Below are positions 17,240-26,887 of a stretch of DNA of 64,000 nt, piece by piece; the first letter of the stretch is position 1, and each line of letters opens with the position of its first letter. Source of the stretch: Rhodoferax antarcticus ANT.BR (GTDB taxonomy: Bacteria > Pseudomonadota > Gammaproteobacteria > Burkholderiales > Burkholderiaceae_C); assembly GCF_001938565.1 (NCBI RefSeq), contig NZ_MSYM01000008.1:124001-188000 (forward strand), written 5' to 3'. The position numbers and the translations under genes are program-made. The notes under the pieces are model-generated. The model was not told the DNA's origin. It worked only from the letters and a program-made list of their open reading frames with translations, and did no database searches.

Positions 17240-18547
17240 ATGGCCAATTTAACAACCCACTTCATCGGCATCTCCAGCCCCAACCCGTTTTGGTTGGCCA
17301 GCGCCCCGCCCACCGACAAGGCCACCAACGTCAACCGCGCATTTGAAGCCGGTTGGGGTGGCGTGGTCTGGAAGACGCTGGGCGAGGAAGGCCCACCCAT
17401 CGTCAATGTGAACGGCCCGCGTTATGGCGCGCTGCTCACACCAGACCGCCGGTTGACCGGCTTTAACAACATCGAGCTCATCACCGACCGCGATCTGGCG
17501 CTGAATCTGAAAGAGATCACCGAAGTCAAGCGCCTGTGGCCCGACCGCGCGATGGTGGTCTCGCTGATGGTGCCCTGCAATGAAGACGCCTGGCGTGCCA
17601 TCCTGCCACGTGTGGAAGACACCGGCTGTGACGGCATTGAGCTCAACTTTGGCTGCCCGCACGGCATGAGTGAGCGCGGCATGGGTGCTGCCGTGGGCCA
17701 GGTGCCCGAATACATCCAGATGGTGACGCACTGGTGCAAGCAGTACAGCCGCCTGCCCGTCATCGTCAAACTCACGCCCAACATCACCGACATCCGTCTG
17801 CCTGCGCGCGCCGCCAAACACGGTGGGGCCGATGCAGTGAGCCTGATCAACACCATCAACTCCATCATGGGCGTAGACCCTTACAGCCTGACCATGGCGC
17901 CATCTACCGGCGGCAAAGGCTCGCACGGCGGTTACTGCGGCCCGGCGGTGAAACCAATTGCGCTGAACATGGTGGCTGAGATCGCGCGTGACCCGCAGAC
18001 CGCCGGTTTGCCCATCTCAGGCATCGGCGGCGTCACCACCTGGCGCGATGCGTTTGATTACATCGCACTGGGCGCGGGCAATGTGCAGGTCTGCACCGCC
18101 GCCATGGTGTATGGCTTCAAAATTGTGCAGGAGATGACCGACGGCTTGTCCAACTACATGGACGAGATGGGGTTCACCTCTATCGAAGACTTCCGTGGCA
18201 AAGCCATCCCGAGCGTGTCGGACTGGAAGTACCTCAACCTCAACCACATCAGCAAGGCCGTCATCAACCAAGACACTTGCATTGAGTGCGGGCGCTGCCA
18301 CATTGCCTGCGAAGACACCAGCCACCAGGCCATCACCTTTGAGAAAGACGGCAAGCGTCACTTTGAGGTGAAAGAGGACGAATGCGTGGGCTGCAACCTG
18401 TGCACGCTGGTGTGCCCGGTGCCTGACTGCATCACCCTGCGCACCTTGGCACCCGGTGAAACAGATATGCGCACCGGCAAAACCGTGCTGGCCAGCCATG
18501 CCGACTGGACCACCCACGCCAACAACCCGGGGCGTGTGGCGGCGTAA
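17240..18547 (+). CDS. preA: NAD-dependent dihydropyrimidine dehydrogenase subunit PreA
   Basis: A 435-residue catalytic subunit. An FMN-binding dihydroorotate-dehydrogenase-like barrel (about 1-330) carries ELNFGCPHGMSERGMG with the catalytic cysteine region, VKLTPNITD and SGIGGVTTWRDA. Two C-terminal 4Fe-4S motifs follow (CIECGRCHIACED and CVGCNLCTLVCPVPDC). It reduces the 5,6 double bond of uracil or thymine with electrons passed from PreT. The length and domain order match E. coli PreA. It lies in order with preT, hydA and the ureidopropionase. Confidence 0.95.
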   Translation: MANLTTHFIGISSPNPFWLASAPPTDKATNVNRAFEAGWGGVVWKTLGEEGPPIVNVNGPRYGALLTPDRRLTGFNNIELITDRDLALNLKEITEVKRLWPDRAMVVSLMVPCNEDAWRAILPRVEDTGCDGIELNFGCPHGMSERGMGAAVGQVPEYIQMVTHWCKQYSRLPVIVKLTPNITDIRLPARAAKHGGADAVSLINTINSIMGVDPYSLTMAPSTGGKGSHGGYCGPAVKPIALNMVAEIARDPQTAGLPISGIGGVTTWRDAFDYIALGAGNVQVCTAAMVYGFKIVQEMTDGLSNYMDEMGFTSIEDFRGKAIPSVSDWKYLNLNHISKAVINQDTCIECGRCHIACEDTSHQAITFEKDGKRHFEVKEDECVGCNLCTLVCPVPDCITLRTLAPGETDMRTGKTVLASHADWTTHANNPGRVAA

Positions 18548-18610
18548 TATGGCACGCCTGTGACCGAGCTACAACGCGGTTTGATGCGTTTCCTGGCTTG
18601 CCAAACATTT

Positions 18611-20117
<1,507 letters not shown>

Positions 20118-20348
20118 GTTTTTAGCTGTTTGCACTGCGGGCACTCGGGCATGAAACCTTTTGAAGCTGCACTCGCTGGTGTGCCCGGCAGCGCCTGTTG
20201 GCCGGGTTGCGCCCTGGTGAGCGAGGCATCTTGCGAATCGTCTGCGCCTGCTGGCCGGGAATGGCAAGCACGCGCCAGCAAAGCCCACCCTGCCTAAGCG
20301 GGCAAAAACACTCACAAGCCTCACATCACAGCAACAGAGGAAATTGAC

Positions 20349-21605
20349 ATGACAACCACAACTCTAGACCTCAGTGCCCTGCGCATCAACGGCCAACGCC
20401 TCTGGGACAGCCTGATGGCGCTCGCCAAAATCGGCGAAACCCCAAAAGGTGGTGTCTGCCGCTTAACCCTGACCGACCTAGACAAACAAGGCCGCGACCT
20501 GGTCACCAAATGGGCCCGTGAAGCTGGCCTGACTGTGACGATCGACAAAATCGGCAACGGCTTCATGCGCCGCCCGGGACGCAGCAACGCTTTACCCCCG
20601 ATCGTCACCGGCAGCCACATCGACACCCAGCCTACTGGCGGCAAGTTTGATGGCAACTACGGCGTGCTGGCCGGGCTGGAAGTCATGCGCACCTTGAACG
20701 ACCACAATATCGAAACCGAAGCGCCTGTTGAGGTGAGCTTCTGGACCAACGAGGAAGGCTCGCGCTTTGTGCCGGTGATGATGGGCTCGGGCGTGTTCGC
20801 CAAGGCCTTCACGCTGGAACATGCCTACGCAGCCAAAGACATTGACGGCAAATCGGTCGGTGACGAACTGGCGCGCATTGGCTACATCGGCGAGCAGGAA
20901 CCCGGCGATCACCCGATTGGCGCTTTTTTTGAGACCCACATCGAACAAGGCCCGGTGCTTGAAGACAACAACGTGACCATCGGCGTGGTGCAAGGCGTGC
21001 TGGGCATCCGCTGGTTTGACTGCACCGTGACCGGCATGGAGGCCCATGCGGGCCCAACGCCGATGGCGCTGCGTAAAGATGCGCTGCAGATCGCCACGCA
21101 CATCATGCAAGAGGTGGTGGCTACGGCCATGCGCCATCAACCACACGGACGTGGCACGGTGGGCATGGTGCAGGTGTTTCCGAACAGCCGCAACGTGATT
21201 CCCGGCACCGTCAAATTCAGCATCGACCTGCGCAACGCCACCGACGCGCTGGTGGACCGGATGGCCGACGAGGTAAAAGCCTTTGCTGCCAGTCTGAGCG
21301 CTAAAACTGGGCTGGACGTGAAGATCGAGATAGTTTCCAGCTACCCGGCACAGGCTTTTCACGACGACTGCAAAAACGCCGTGGCCAAGGCCGCCGCCAA
21401 GCTGGGTTACAGCAACATGCCGGTGGTCAGCGGCGCCGGGCACGACGCGGTCTACATGGCGAAGCTGGCACCCACCGGCATGATCTTCATCCCCTGCCTG
21501 AACGGCATCAGCCACAACGAGATCGAGAGCGCCACGCCGGAGCACATCACCGCAGGCTGCAATGTGCTGCTGCATGCGATGCTGCAGCGCGCTGGGGTGG
21601 TTTAA
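20349..21605 (+). CDS. beta-ureidopropionase-type M20 amidohydrolase
   Basis: A 418-residue Zn-dependent amidase of the hydantoinase/carbamoylase family. Metal ligands are in GSHIDTQPTGGKFDG, WTNEEGSRF and FETHIEQGP, and SHNEIESATPEHI is near the end. EAHAGPTPM begins the dimerisation domain. In this context it should hydrolyse N-carbamoyl-beta-alanine or the methyl homologue, finishing reductive pyrimidine degradation. N-carbamoyl-L-amino acid hydrolase and allantoate amidohydrolase are close relatives that sequence alone does not exclude. GAGGAAAT precedes the ATG. The 231-bp gap after hydA holds no clear gene. Confidence 0.9.
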   Translation: MTTTTLDLSALRINGQRLWDSLMALAKIGETPKGGVCRLTLTDLDKQGRDLVTKWAREAGLTVTIDKIGNGFMRRPGRSNALPPIVTGSHIDTQPTGGKFDGNYGVLAGLEVMRTLNDHNIETEAPVEVSFWTNEEGSRFVPVMMGSGVFAKAFTLEHAYAAKDIDGKSVGDELARIGYIGEQEPGDHPIGAFFETHIEQGPVLEDNNVTIGVVQGVLGIRWFDCTVTGMEAHAGPTPMALRKDALQIATHIMQEVVATAMRHQPHGRGTVGMVQVFPNSRNVIPGTVKFSIDLRNATDALVDRMADEVKAFAASLSAKTGLDVKIEIVSSYPAQAFHDDCKNAVAKAAAKLGYSNMPVVSGAGHDAVYMAKLAPTGMIFIPCLNGISHNEIESATPEHITAGCNVLLHAMLQRAGVV

Positions 21606-21750
21606 GGTACGACCCGCTCAATGTCTGTGAAGTTGCCAAACTGCGCGTCTGTTTGGTTCTCTAACTTGACCCCCGCAGGGACCCATGCGCTTGATGGACG
21701 AGTGAATCGTTACTTTTTTGGGGTATTCGTAAAACCGTGCTGTAAACCAC

Positions 21751-23127
21751 TTAAAGCTTCCCGGCTTCTATCAAGCGAGTCAGTGTTGAAATGTTTGCAC
21801 CGTAGTTCTTTGCTGGGCCAACGTGCCGGTGTTGGTCAGCGACTTTCGGCGACTTGATCGTTGGCAGGCCATAGCCCATCGCCTCATCCGGTACACCCAT
21901 TCCAACGCCCACCAGCGCAGGTTCGCGCTTCCTTTCAAACTTCGGCCTTGCCTGTTTGTTGGCGTGAACGCCTTCGGTGTAAAGAATTTTGGCTCTCAGA
22001 GCTTCAAAGCTGTAACCCCGACCCATCCTGTCCATTACCCGAATCAAGCTGTTCAGTGATTCGGTATATGCGTTCGTGACTTGGTGGTCGAAGTAATTCA
22101 GAATCCATGGCTGCCAATTGGTGAACGCCCGAATTAGGTCAGCGAAGTAGGGTTGGATTTCCGGCGAAACATCCCGGTGCCAAGCCGCATAGCGCGTTAG
22201 CACCTCTTCCTTGCTGCCCAGCCCTTCATAGATGCCGTAGAAAGCCTCCTTGAGCCTGTACGCTTCGCCCAGCACCGGATAGTTCTTTGTCCAACCATCC
22301 AGATTCAAGCGCTCTTTGTCGTTCAGATCACGCTCACGCTTGAGCAACACAAAGCGGTCGTGCATCAAGCCGCGTCTCTGTGCTAATGTCAGTTGCGCCC
22401 GCAAGCCTTTGCGGGCTTTCTCCATAGCGTCGTTCGCCATTCTGACAACGTGGAACTTGTCGATCACTATCTTGGCTTGCGGCATGACCGCAGATACCGC
22501 ATCACGGTATGGTGTCCACATGTCCATCGCCACGAACTGCACCTTGTCATGCTGGGCCATCCGGGTCAGGTACTTGGCCACCGTGTCCTTGTTCCGGTTC
22601 ACCAGCATGTCCACGATAGTGTTGTTCTGGATATTGGTAATGACACAGCGCGGTTTGATGAGATCAATCTCATCAATGCCCATCCATTTTGGAGTCTCGA
22701 AACGAACCGTTTTTCCCAGCTCTTTGACGCAATCTCGGAAGATATTGCGGATCGTGCCTTCGACTACGCCGGTTTCCTCAGCCAGTGAAGTGAAGGTGCG
22801 CTTTAGGGACTGCTTGCCGATCCACTGCATCAGCCGCTCGGTCATCATCCGGTTCTCGGCCAGCAGCGGGAGCACCTGCGAGAAGGTCTTGCTGCATGAC
22901 TGGCAACGCAAACGCTTGGTGTCGATATAGAGGCCAACACGCTTGCCGTGCATCGGCATGTCTTTGAACACCTGCTCACGGGTGCCCCACGAGGTCAGAC
23001 GATCTGACTGGCAGTGTGGACACGCCTTGGTGGCTGCTACTGGCTCGGTGGTGATGTGGTAGTCGTGTTCCGATTCTTCGACCCGCAGTACCCGGTATTG
23101 GGGGAGGTTCAGGATGTTCGCGGGCAT
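21751..23127 (-). CDS. ISL3-family transposase
   Basis: A 458-residue DDE transposase of the IS204/IS1001/IS1096/IS1165 group. The N-terminal zinc ribbon is CPHCQSDRLTSWG with CQSCSKTF. A helix-turn-helix region follows (LAEETGVVEGTIRNIF), and the catalytic domain shows MGIDEIDL, VAMDMWTPYRDAV and, after a long insertion, NAYTESLNS. The C-terminal stop lies 9 bp inside the left inverted repeat. The length is full, so the element may be active. The start is tightly coupled to the small ORF before it. Confidence 0.92.
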   Translation of the reverse strand: MPANILNLPQYRVLRVEESEHDYHITTEPVAATKACPHCQSDRLTSWGTREQVFKDMPMHGKRVGLYIDTKRLRCQSCSKTFSQVLPLLAENRMMTERLMQWIGKQSLKRTFTSLAEETGVVEGTIRNIFRDCVKELGKTVRFETPKWMGIDEIDLIKPRCVITNIQNNTIVDMLVNRNKDTVAKYLTRMAQHDKVQFVAMDMWTPYRDAVSAVMPQAKIVIDKFHVVRMANDAMEKARKGLRAQLTLAQRRGLMHDRFVLLKRERDLNDKERLNLDGWTKNYPVLGEAYRLKEAFYGIYEGLGSKEEVLTRYAAWHRDVSPEIQPYFADLIRAFTNWQPWILNYFDHQVTNAYTESLNSLIRVMDRMGRGYSFEALRAKILYTEGVHANKQARPKFERKREPALVGVGMGVPDEAMGYGLPTIKSPKVADQHRHVGPAKNYGANISTLTRLIEAGKL

Positions 23128-23129
23128 CG

Positions 23130-23276
23130 TCAGTCCCGGCGCATGTATTCAAAGTGATGGTCGCCGTATGCGGCACTGCCATTGCCGCCAAATGGCTCGG
23201 CAAACTCATGCAGAACGATCAGGGAGGCGGCGTGCTCATCCATCGGGAAGGACGCGCCATGTGGCTCGCTGTACAT
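23130..23276 (-). CDS. unrecognised 48-residue ORF in the ISL3 element
   Basis: This minus-strand frame reads MYSEPHGASFPMDEHAAS and ends EYMRRD. It starts 13 bp after the nucleotidyltransferase stop and stops 3 bp before the transposase start, as in a coupled operon. Codon use (many C/G third positions) resembles that of real genes. The protein is acidic, rich in His, Glu and aromatic residues, and not recognised. It could be coding or a spacer. Confidence 0.4.
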   Translation of the reverse strand: MYSEPHGASFPMDEHAASLIVLHEFAEPFGGNGSAAYGDHHFEYMRRD

Positions 23277-23288
23277 CTCTAAGGTAGC

Positions 23289-24014
23289 TCATGGCTCCAT
23301 CCCGTAATCGTCGGAACGGTCAGCTTCCAAATCGCACACTCGATCAAAAATTACCGTGGCAACGTGCGAGCAAGCTGCTTTGACCGCGCCCCAGTCATGC
23401 CAGCGCGGATCAAGGCTCTTGTACTCGCTCAGTTCAGTTTCCTCCAAGTCGTATGGAACGGCGTTGGCGAGTTGAACTTGCAATTGCTGCAAAGGAGATT
23501 CACCGCTGGATTGACAGTACAACCGATCAAACGATTGCAACGCAAGTGCAACGCCGTTGTCACCTATGTGATCTGCCAATGCAACGAAGTCAAGGTAATC
23601 CCGTGTTGCGTTGCGCTTGAGAATCAAAATTCCTTTTATGCGGAGAATCTCTCCCTCGGTGGGCACGGTTAATATTTGACCGTGGTAGTCGAGCACCGTT
23701 GTTTCTAAAGGTTCGTCTCGGTACAACTGTCGTATCCCAGTCTCAATTCCATCAAGACTTCCGAGGATCAGCACCGGACGATTGACACGGGCAGTCTTCC
23801 ACCCGGCAACTGATTCCAGTTCGGCGAAAACATCATCAAATCGAAAGCGAAGATCAGTCAGGATGTGGTCCGCGTCCCGCGAGAACCTGTGTTCTGCATG
23901 GATGGCGGATGCTGTTCCGCCCACTAGCACCGCATCAGGGATGATGCGTTGGAGTCGTGCGGCAGACGAAAGGACAAGCTCCCAATCAGGAAGTTGTTTG
24001 GTGTTCTTCAACAT
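23289..24014 (-). CDS. nucleotidyltransferase (AbiEii/MNT-type), IS passenger
   Basis: A 241-residue protein with a polymerase-beta-type nucleotidyltransferase core: VLVGGTASAIHAEHRFSRDADHIL holds the GG...D-x-D arrangement of AbiEii/AbiGii-like toxins and related enzymes. KGILILKRNATRDYLDFVAL is the conserved segment that follows in this family. AbiEii-type toxins transfer nucleotides and are controlled by partner proteins. ATG 24014 (MLKNTKQLPDW) is preferred; the frame is open to 24056. It overlaps the preceding 75-residue gene by 29 bp. Activity as a toxin is inferred, not shown. Confidence 0.75.
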   Translation of the reverse strand: MLKNTKQLPDWELVLSSAARLQRIIPDAVLVGGTASAIHAEHRFSRDADHILTDLRFRFDDVFAELESVAGWKTARVNRPVLILGSLDGIETGIRQLYRDEPLETTVLDYHGQILTVPTEGEILRIKGILILKRNATRDYLDFVALADHIGDNGVALALQSFDRLYCQSSGESPLQQLQVQLANAVPYDLEETELSEYKSLDPRWHDWGAVKAACSHVATVIFDRVCDLEADRSDDYGMEP

Positions 24015-24213
24015 AGTGCATCCAGAAGTGGTAGCGCTGTGCGTAAGGGTCAGCAACGTATGGGCGACAAATGCGCTGAACTTTGTCGAGTAACGATAGG
24101 TCGTTCAGAGCTGCCCGACGCAGATCAGCCCAGTCCCGCCAACGCCCACGCGAAATCACGTCGTCGATGGCGGCGAGGGTGAATCGCTGGTGGTTAAGGT
24201 GCCGATGCAACAT
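23986..24213 (-). CDS. small partner protein of the nucleotidyltransferase
   Basis: A 75-residue protein starting MLHRHLNHQRFTLAAIDD and containing SRGRWRDWADLRRA and DPYAQRYHFW. Short proteins of this type commonly lie directly upstream of AbiEii-like nucleotidyltransferase genes. The gene overlaps its neighbour, so the two are probably made together. By analogy it may act as an antitoxin or specificity partner. It lies at the right end of the ISL3 element, just inside the subterminal repeats. Confidence 0.65.
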   Translation of the reverse strand: MLHRHLNHQRFTLAAIDDVISRGRWRDWADLRRAALNDLSLLDKVQRICRPYVADPYAQRYHFWMHYVEEHQTTS

Positions 24214-24365
24214 GATGCGCCAATAAGTATTTACGATTTTCTAATGGTTGAATCATAGCGAATTACGCCACGAAATGCAACACTGTTTTACGATTTATTC
24301 CAGCTATTACTAGCGTCTTATGAAACCTCGTTCCAACACGGTTTTACGAATACCCCTTTTTCAAC

Positions 24366-24481
24366 ATGGTCAATGGCCGCGGGTGGATTTGCGTGGCGCT
24401 GGTGGTGTTTGCCTCCTGGTGGCCCGCAAGGCCAGCTAGCCGCAGGCGCTGATGAAACCCTACCGCAAAGGCGAGCGCTAG
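24366..24481 (+). pseudogene. BMP-type ABC permease remnant
   Basis: Directly outside the IS right end, MVNGRGWICVALVVFASWWP reads as the core of the second permease of BMP-family nucleoside/sugar transporters (usual form GWICVALVVFASWRPG). About 50 bp later, in another frame, ALMKPYRKGER and a TAG at 24479-24481 match the usual C-terminus of that permease. The part between, about 60 residues in intact genes, is deleted. In related bacteria this permease often precedes cytosine deaminase, which survives at 26888. Confidence 0.55.
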
Positions 24482-24605
24482 CCCCGTTGGGATAGAGCCG
24501 GGGGTCAGGGCATGAAAATGCTGAAAGCGATGCCGAATAGCAACTAACTATTATTTGATACGCCAATAATTATTAAACTAGCGCCATCCAACAGCTGAAA
24601 GCCCC

Positions 24606-25064
24606 ATGATGCACACCCTGAACTTTGCGCAACTCAAGGCCGCAACACTCTGCGGTGGCGTGACCGACGTGACCCTGCGCGGCGACGGTGCGGCGTTTGT
24701 GGTCAGTATTCAAACCCGCAGCGGCGAGGCGATCATGGTCACCACCCGCAAGCAGCCGCGCCGCTTTGCCGATCCGCGCAAAGCCCTGCAACTGCTGCGC
24801 GGCATCGGCCTGCACGAGTGCCGCATCGACACCACCGACTGGCACCCCGAAGCCCACGCGCTGGAAAAAGTTCCCCGCCCGGACCGCAGCGCAGCGCTCA
24901 AAGCCGCCCACGAAGCCGCGCAGGCCGACGCCGACTACGACCGCTGGTTTCATGCCAAGGTGCAGGCCGCCCTAGACGACCCCCGGCCCGCCATTGAGCC
25001 CGAAGATTGGCCACAGATTCGCACCCAGCGGTTGGCCGGGCTCAAACAACGGTTGGGGCTGTGA
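24606..25064 (+). CDS. RelB/ParD-like antitoxin-type protein
   Basis: A 152-residue protein with a beta-strand N-terminus (MMHTLNFAQLKAATLCGGVT) and a helical C-terminus (AALKAAHEAAQADADYDRWFHAKVQAALDD). The WFHAKVQAALDDPRP region resembles the toxin-binding end of antitoxins paired with RelE/ParE toxins. Its stop overlaps the next start (GTGA), as in TA operons. ATGs at 24606 and 24609 are both possible. Assignment rests mainly on the partner. Confidence 0.65.
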   Translation: MMHTLNFAQLKAATLCGGVTDVTLRGDGAAFVVSIQTRSGEAIMVTTRKQPRRFADPRKALQLLRGIGLHECRIDTTDWHPEAHALEKVPRPDRSAALKAAHEAAQADADYDRWFHAKVQAALDDPRPAIEPEDWPQIRTQRLAGLKQRLGL

Positions 25065-25345
25065 GCAAGCTGCTGCGCGTGCGGCGCTTGCCCCGCTATG
25101 TGGACGACCTAGATAGCATTGCCGAGTTCATCGCACCCTCAGACCCGCAGGCCGCGTTTGAGCTGTGGCAACTGGTCGACGAACAAGTTGAAAAACTGGC
25201 CGATCCCAACTTTCCCCGCCGCCGGGGCCGCAAAGCAGGCACGTGGGAATTGGTTGCGCATCCGAACTACATCGTTTTGCTGCAGCAAAATGAAACAACG
25301 GTCACCGCGCTGGCCGTGCTCCACGTTGCCCGCCAGTACCCGTGA
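25061..25345 (+). CDS. RelE/ParE-family toxin
   Basis: A 94-residue RelE-superfamily toxin: RLPRYVDDLDSIAEFIAPSD opens the fold, LADPNFPRRRGRKAGTWELV is the family core, and VTALAVLHVARQYP the final strand. The GTG at 25061 overlaps the antitoxin stop by 4 bp. The open frame extends upstream to 25007 but is then antitoxin sequence in another frame. RelE toxins cut mRNA on ribosomes and ParE toxins inhibit gyrase; the sequence does not decide which. Confidence 0.8.
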   Translation: MSKLLRVRRLPRYVDDLDSIAEFIAPSDPQAAFELWQLVDEQVEKLADPNFPRRRGRKAGTWELVAHPNYIVLLQQNETTVTALAVLHVARQYP

Positions 25346-25351
25346 AATAAC

Positions 25352-25402
25352 ACATAAATCAGCCTCTAGCCCACGTTCAATAAGCGCCACAAGCTATTTA
25401 AA
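25352..25402. repeat. Comamonadaceae-type intergenic repeat
   Basis: GCCTCTAGCCCACGTTCAAT then AAGCGCCACAAGCTATTTAA: a copy of the short repeat, starting 7 bp after the toxin gene. Confidence 0.65.
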
Positions 25403-25511
25403 GAGGAGCGTTCAGTACCGCTACGCCCAACCGTCACACCGATTGGTGTTTAATTCATCCTTTCGGCGATCCCGCCCTCGCCTATCACTCGACGTTCCGA
25501 GACTATTCATC

Positions 25512-26843
25512 ATGCCAATGCCCCACGGGCTGTGCACAGCCCTGTTCAAACATCTGCCCGATGCGGTGTTTTTGATTGATCCTGACTCCGCCCACATCCT
25601 CGATTGCAACGACGCGGCACTGACGCATCTCGGCCGGCAACGCAGCGAGGTGCTGGGCCAATCGGTGCTCAGCCTGCAAACCGGTGTGGCAGGCCCTGAC
25701 CAGTGGCGCAGCATGAGCCAGGCCATTCGCGCCAGCGACAACTTTGTCCATATTGGTGAGCACCGCCACCCGTCTGGTAGCAGCGTGCCGGTACAACTCC
25801 ACATCAGCCACTTCGTGCACGACGGGCGCGAGTATTTCCTGTCGACGACCCGCAATATCAGCCAGCGCCAGGCGCTGGAGCGCGACCTGCATAGCCGCGA
25901 CGCCCAACTGCGCTACGCCCTGAACGAAGCCTCTGACGGTTTGTGGGACTGGAACCTGCTGACCAACGAGGTGTATTTCAGCCCGCAACTGGCGCGTATG
26001 CTGGGTTATGGCCCGCATGAGATAAAAGCCACACTGGAGACTTGGCTCAGCAAGGTGCACCCGGAAGATAGCCTGTGGGTGAACCGCGCGAAACAAGAGC
26101 ATATTGACGGTCAGCGCAGCCGCTTTAACGCCGAATACCGGCTGCGCAACCGCAGCGGTCATTACCTGTGGGTGCATGACCGAGGGCGTATTTGCGAGCG
26201 CGATGCCAACGGCCAACCCGCCCGCATGATCGGCATGGTGCACAACATTACCGACAAGAAAACCATCGAACTCACCCTGCAGGCCATGGCCTCGCACGAC
26301 ACACTCACCGGCCTGCATAACCGGCGCGAATGCGACTTGCTGCTGGGCCGCCAGGTGGACTTGTGCCACCGGCTGGAAATTCCCCTGGGCTTGTGCTTTT
26401 TGGACATTGACAACTTCAAGAGCGTCAACGACGACTTTGGCCATGCTGTCGGCGACAAAGTGTTGCGGCGTGTGGCGCAGACGATTGCTGGCGAGGTCCG
26501 CAGCACCGACGACCTGTCTCGGTGCGGCGGCGAAGAGTTTCTGTTGCTGTGCACCGACACCCCCGAGCCAGACTTGCTTCACCTGGCTGAAAAGCTGCGC
26601 AGCAAGATTGCCGCCATCAACTGGGACGATATCGCTGGCCTGCCCGCGCTGACCTGCAGCTTCGGCGTGGCGGTGTTTCCAGACCACGCTGACACCGCCG
26701 AGAGCCTGTTCATTGCCGCCGAATCGGCGCTAACCCGTGCCAAAGGCCTGGGCCGCAACCGCGTCGAATCTGCCTCAGCGCTGATGTCGACTCCCATCGG
26801 TTTTCAGAGATTTAAGGCCAGTAGCCCTGCAGACCTTGACTAA
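25512..26843 (+). CDS. PAS-PAS-GGDEF diguanylate cyclase
   Basis: A 443-residue soluble sensor protein. Two PAS domains (about 10-125 and 135-260, the second with WDWNLLTNEVYFSPQLARMLGY) precede a GGDEF domain with an intact GGEEF active site (about 338-342). An RSTD motif five residues before it is the inhibitory I-site. It should make cyclic di-GMP from two GTP and be product-inhibited. ATG 25512 begins directly before the first PAS domain; the longer open frame from 25119 is a shadow of the toxin gene. The PAS ligand is unknown. Confidence 0.9.
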   Translation: MPMPHGLCTALFKHLPDAVFLIDPDSAHILDCNDAALTHLGRQRSEVLGQSVLSLQTGVAGPDQWRSMSQAIRASDNFVHIGEHRHPSGSSVPVQLHISHFVHDGREYFLSTTRNISQRQALERDLHSRDAQLRYALNEASDGLWDWNLLTNEVYFSPQLARMLGYGPHEIKATLETWLSKVHPEDSLWVNRAKQEHIDGQRSRFNAEYRLRNRSGHYLWVHDRGRICERDANGQPARMIGMVHNITDKKTIELTLQAMASHDTLTGLHNRRECDLLLGRQVDLCHRLEIPLGLCFLDIDNFKSVNDDFGHAVGDKVLRRVAQTIAGEVRSTDDLSRCGGEEFLLLCTDTPEPDLLHLAEKLRSKIAAINWDDIAGLPALTCSFGVAVFPDHADTAESLFIAAESALTRAKGLGRNRVESASALMSTPIGFQRFKASSPADLD

Positions 26844-26887
26844 CAAAGGTCTATTGCTCTTTTAAAGATAGTATTTCATTTTGCGTC

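Larger units (their letters stand above)
21720..24356 (-). mobile_element. ISL3-family element with passenger gene pair
   Basis: The ends are near-perfect 23-bp inverted repeats: GGGGTATTCGTAAAACCGTG plus CTG at 21720-21742, and its reverse complement (one mismatch) at 24334-24356. A further related copy at 24278-24297 (CAACACTGTTTTACGATTTA) is subterminal. Inside, all on the minus strand, are a 75-residue protein, a nucleotidyltransferase, a small ORF and the ISL3 transposase. Flanks (ACTTTTTT left, TTTTTCAA right) do not form an exact 8-bp duplication, so the element may have been involved in a deletion after insertion. Confidence 0.8.

Noticed and set aside
20118..20348. Minus-strand fragment ending in a CPQC motif between hydA and the amidohydrolase
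   Set aside because: Too short to assign to any family and not clearly distinct from chance coding.
21712..24364. 8-bp target duplication around the ISL3 element
   Set aside because: The flanks (ACTTTTTT and TTTTTCAA) are both T-rich but not the same, so no duplication can be claimed.
24318..24566. 82-residue minus-strand ORF
   Set aside because: It is antisense to the permease remnant and spans the IS end; composition and context do not support a gene.
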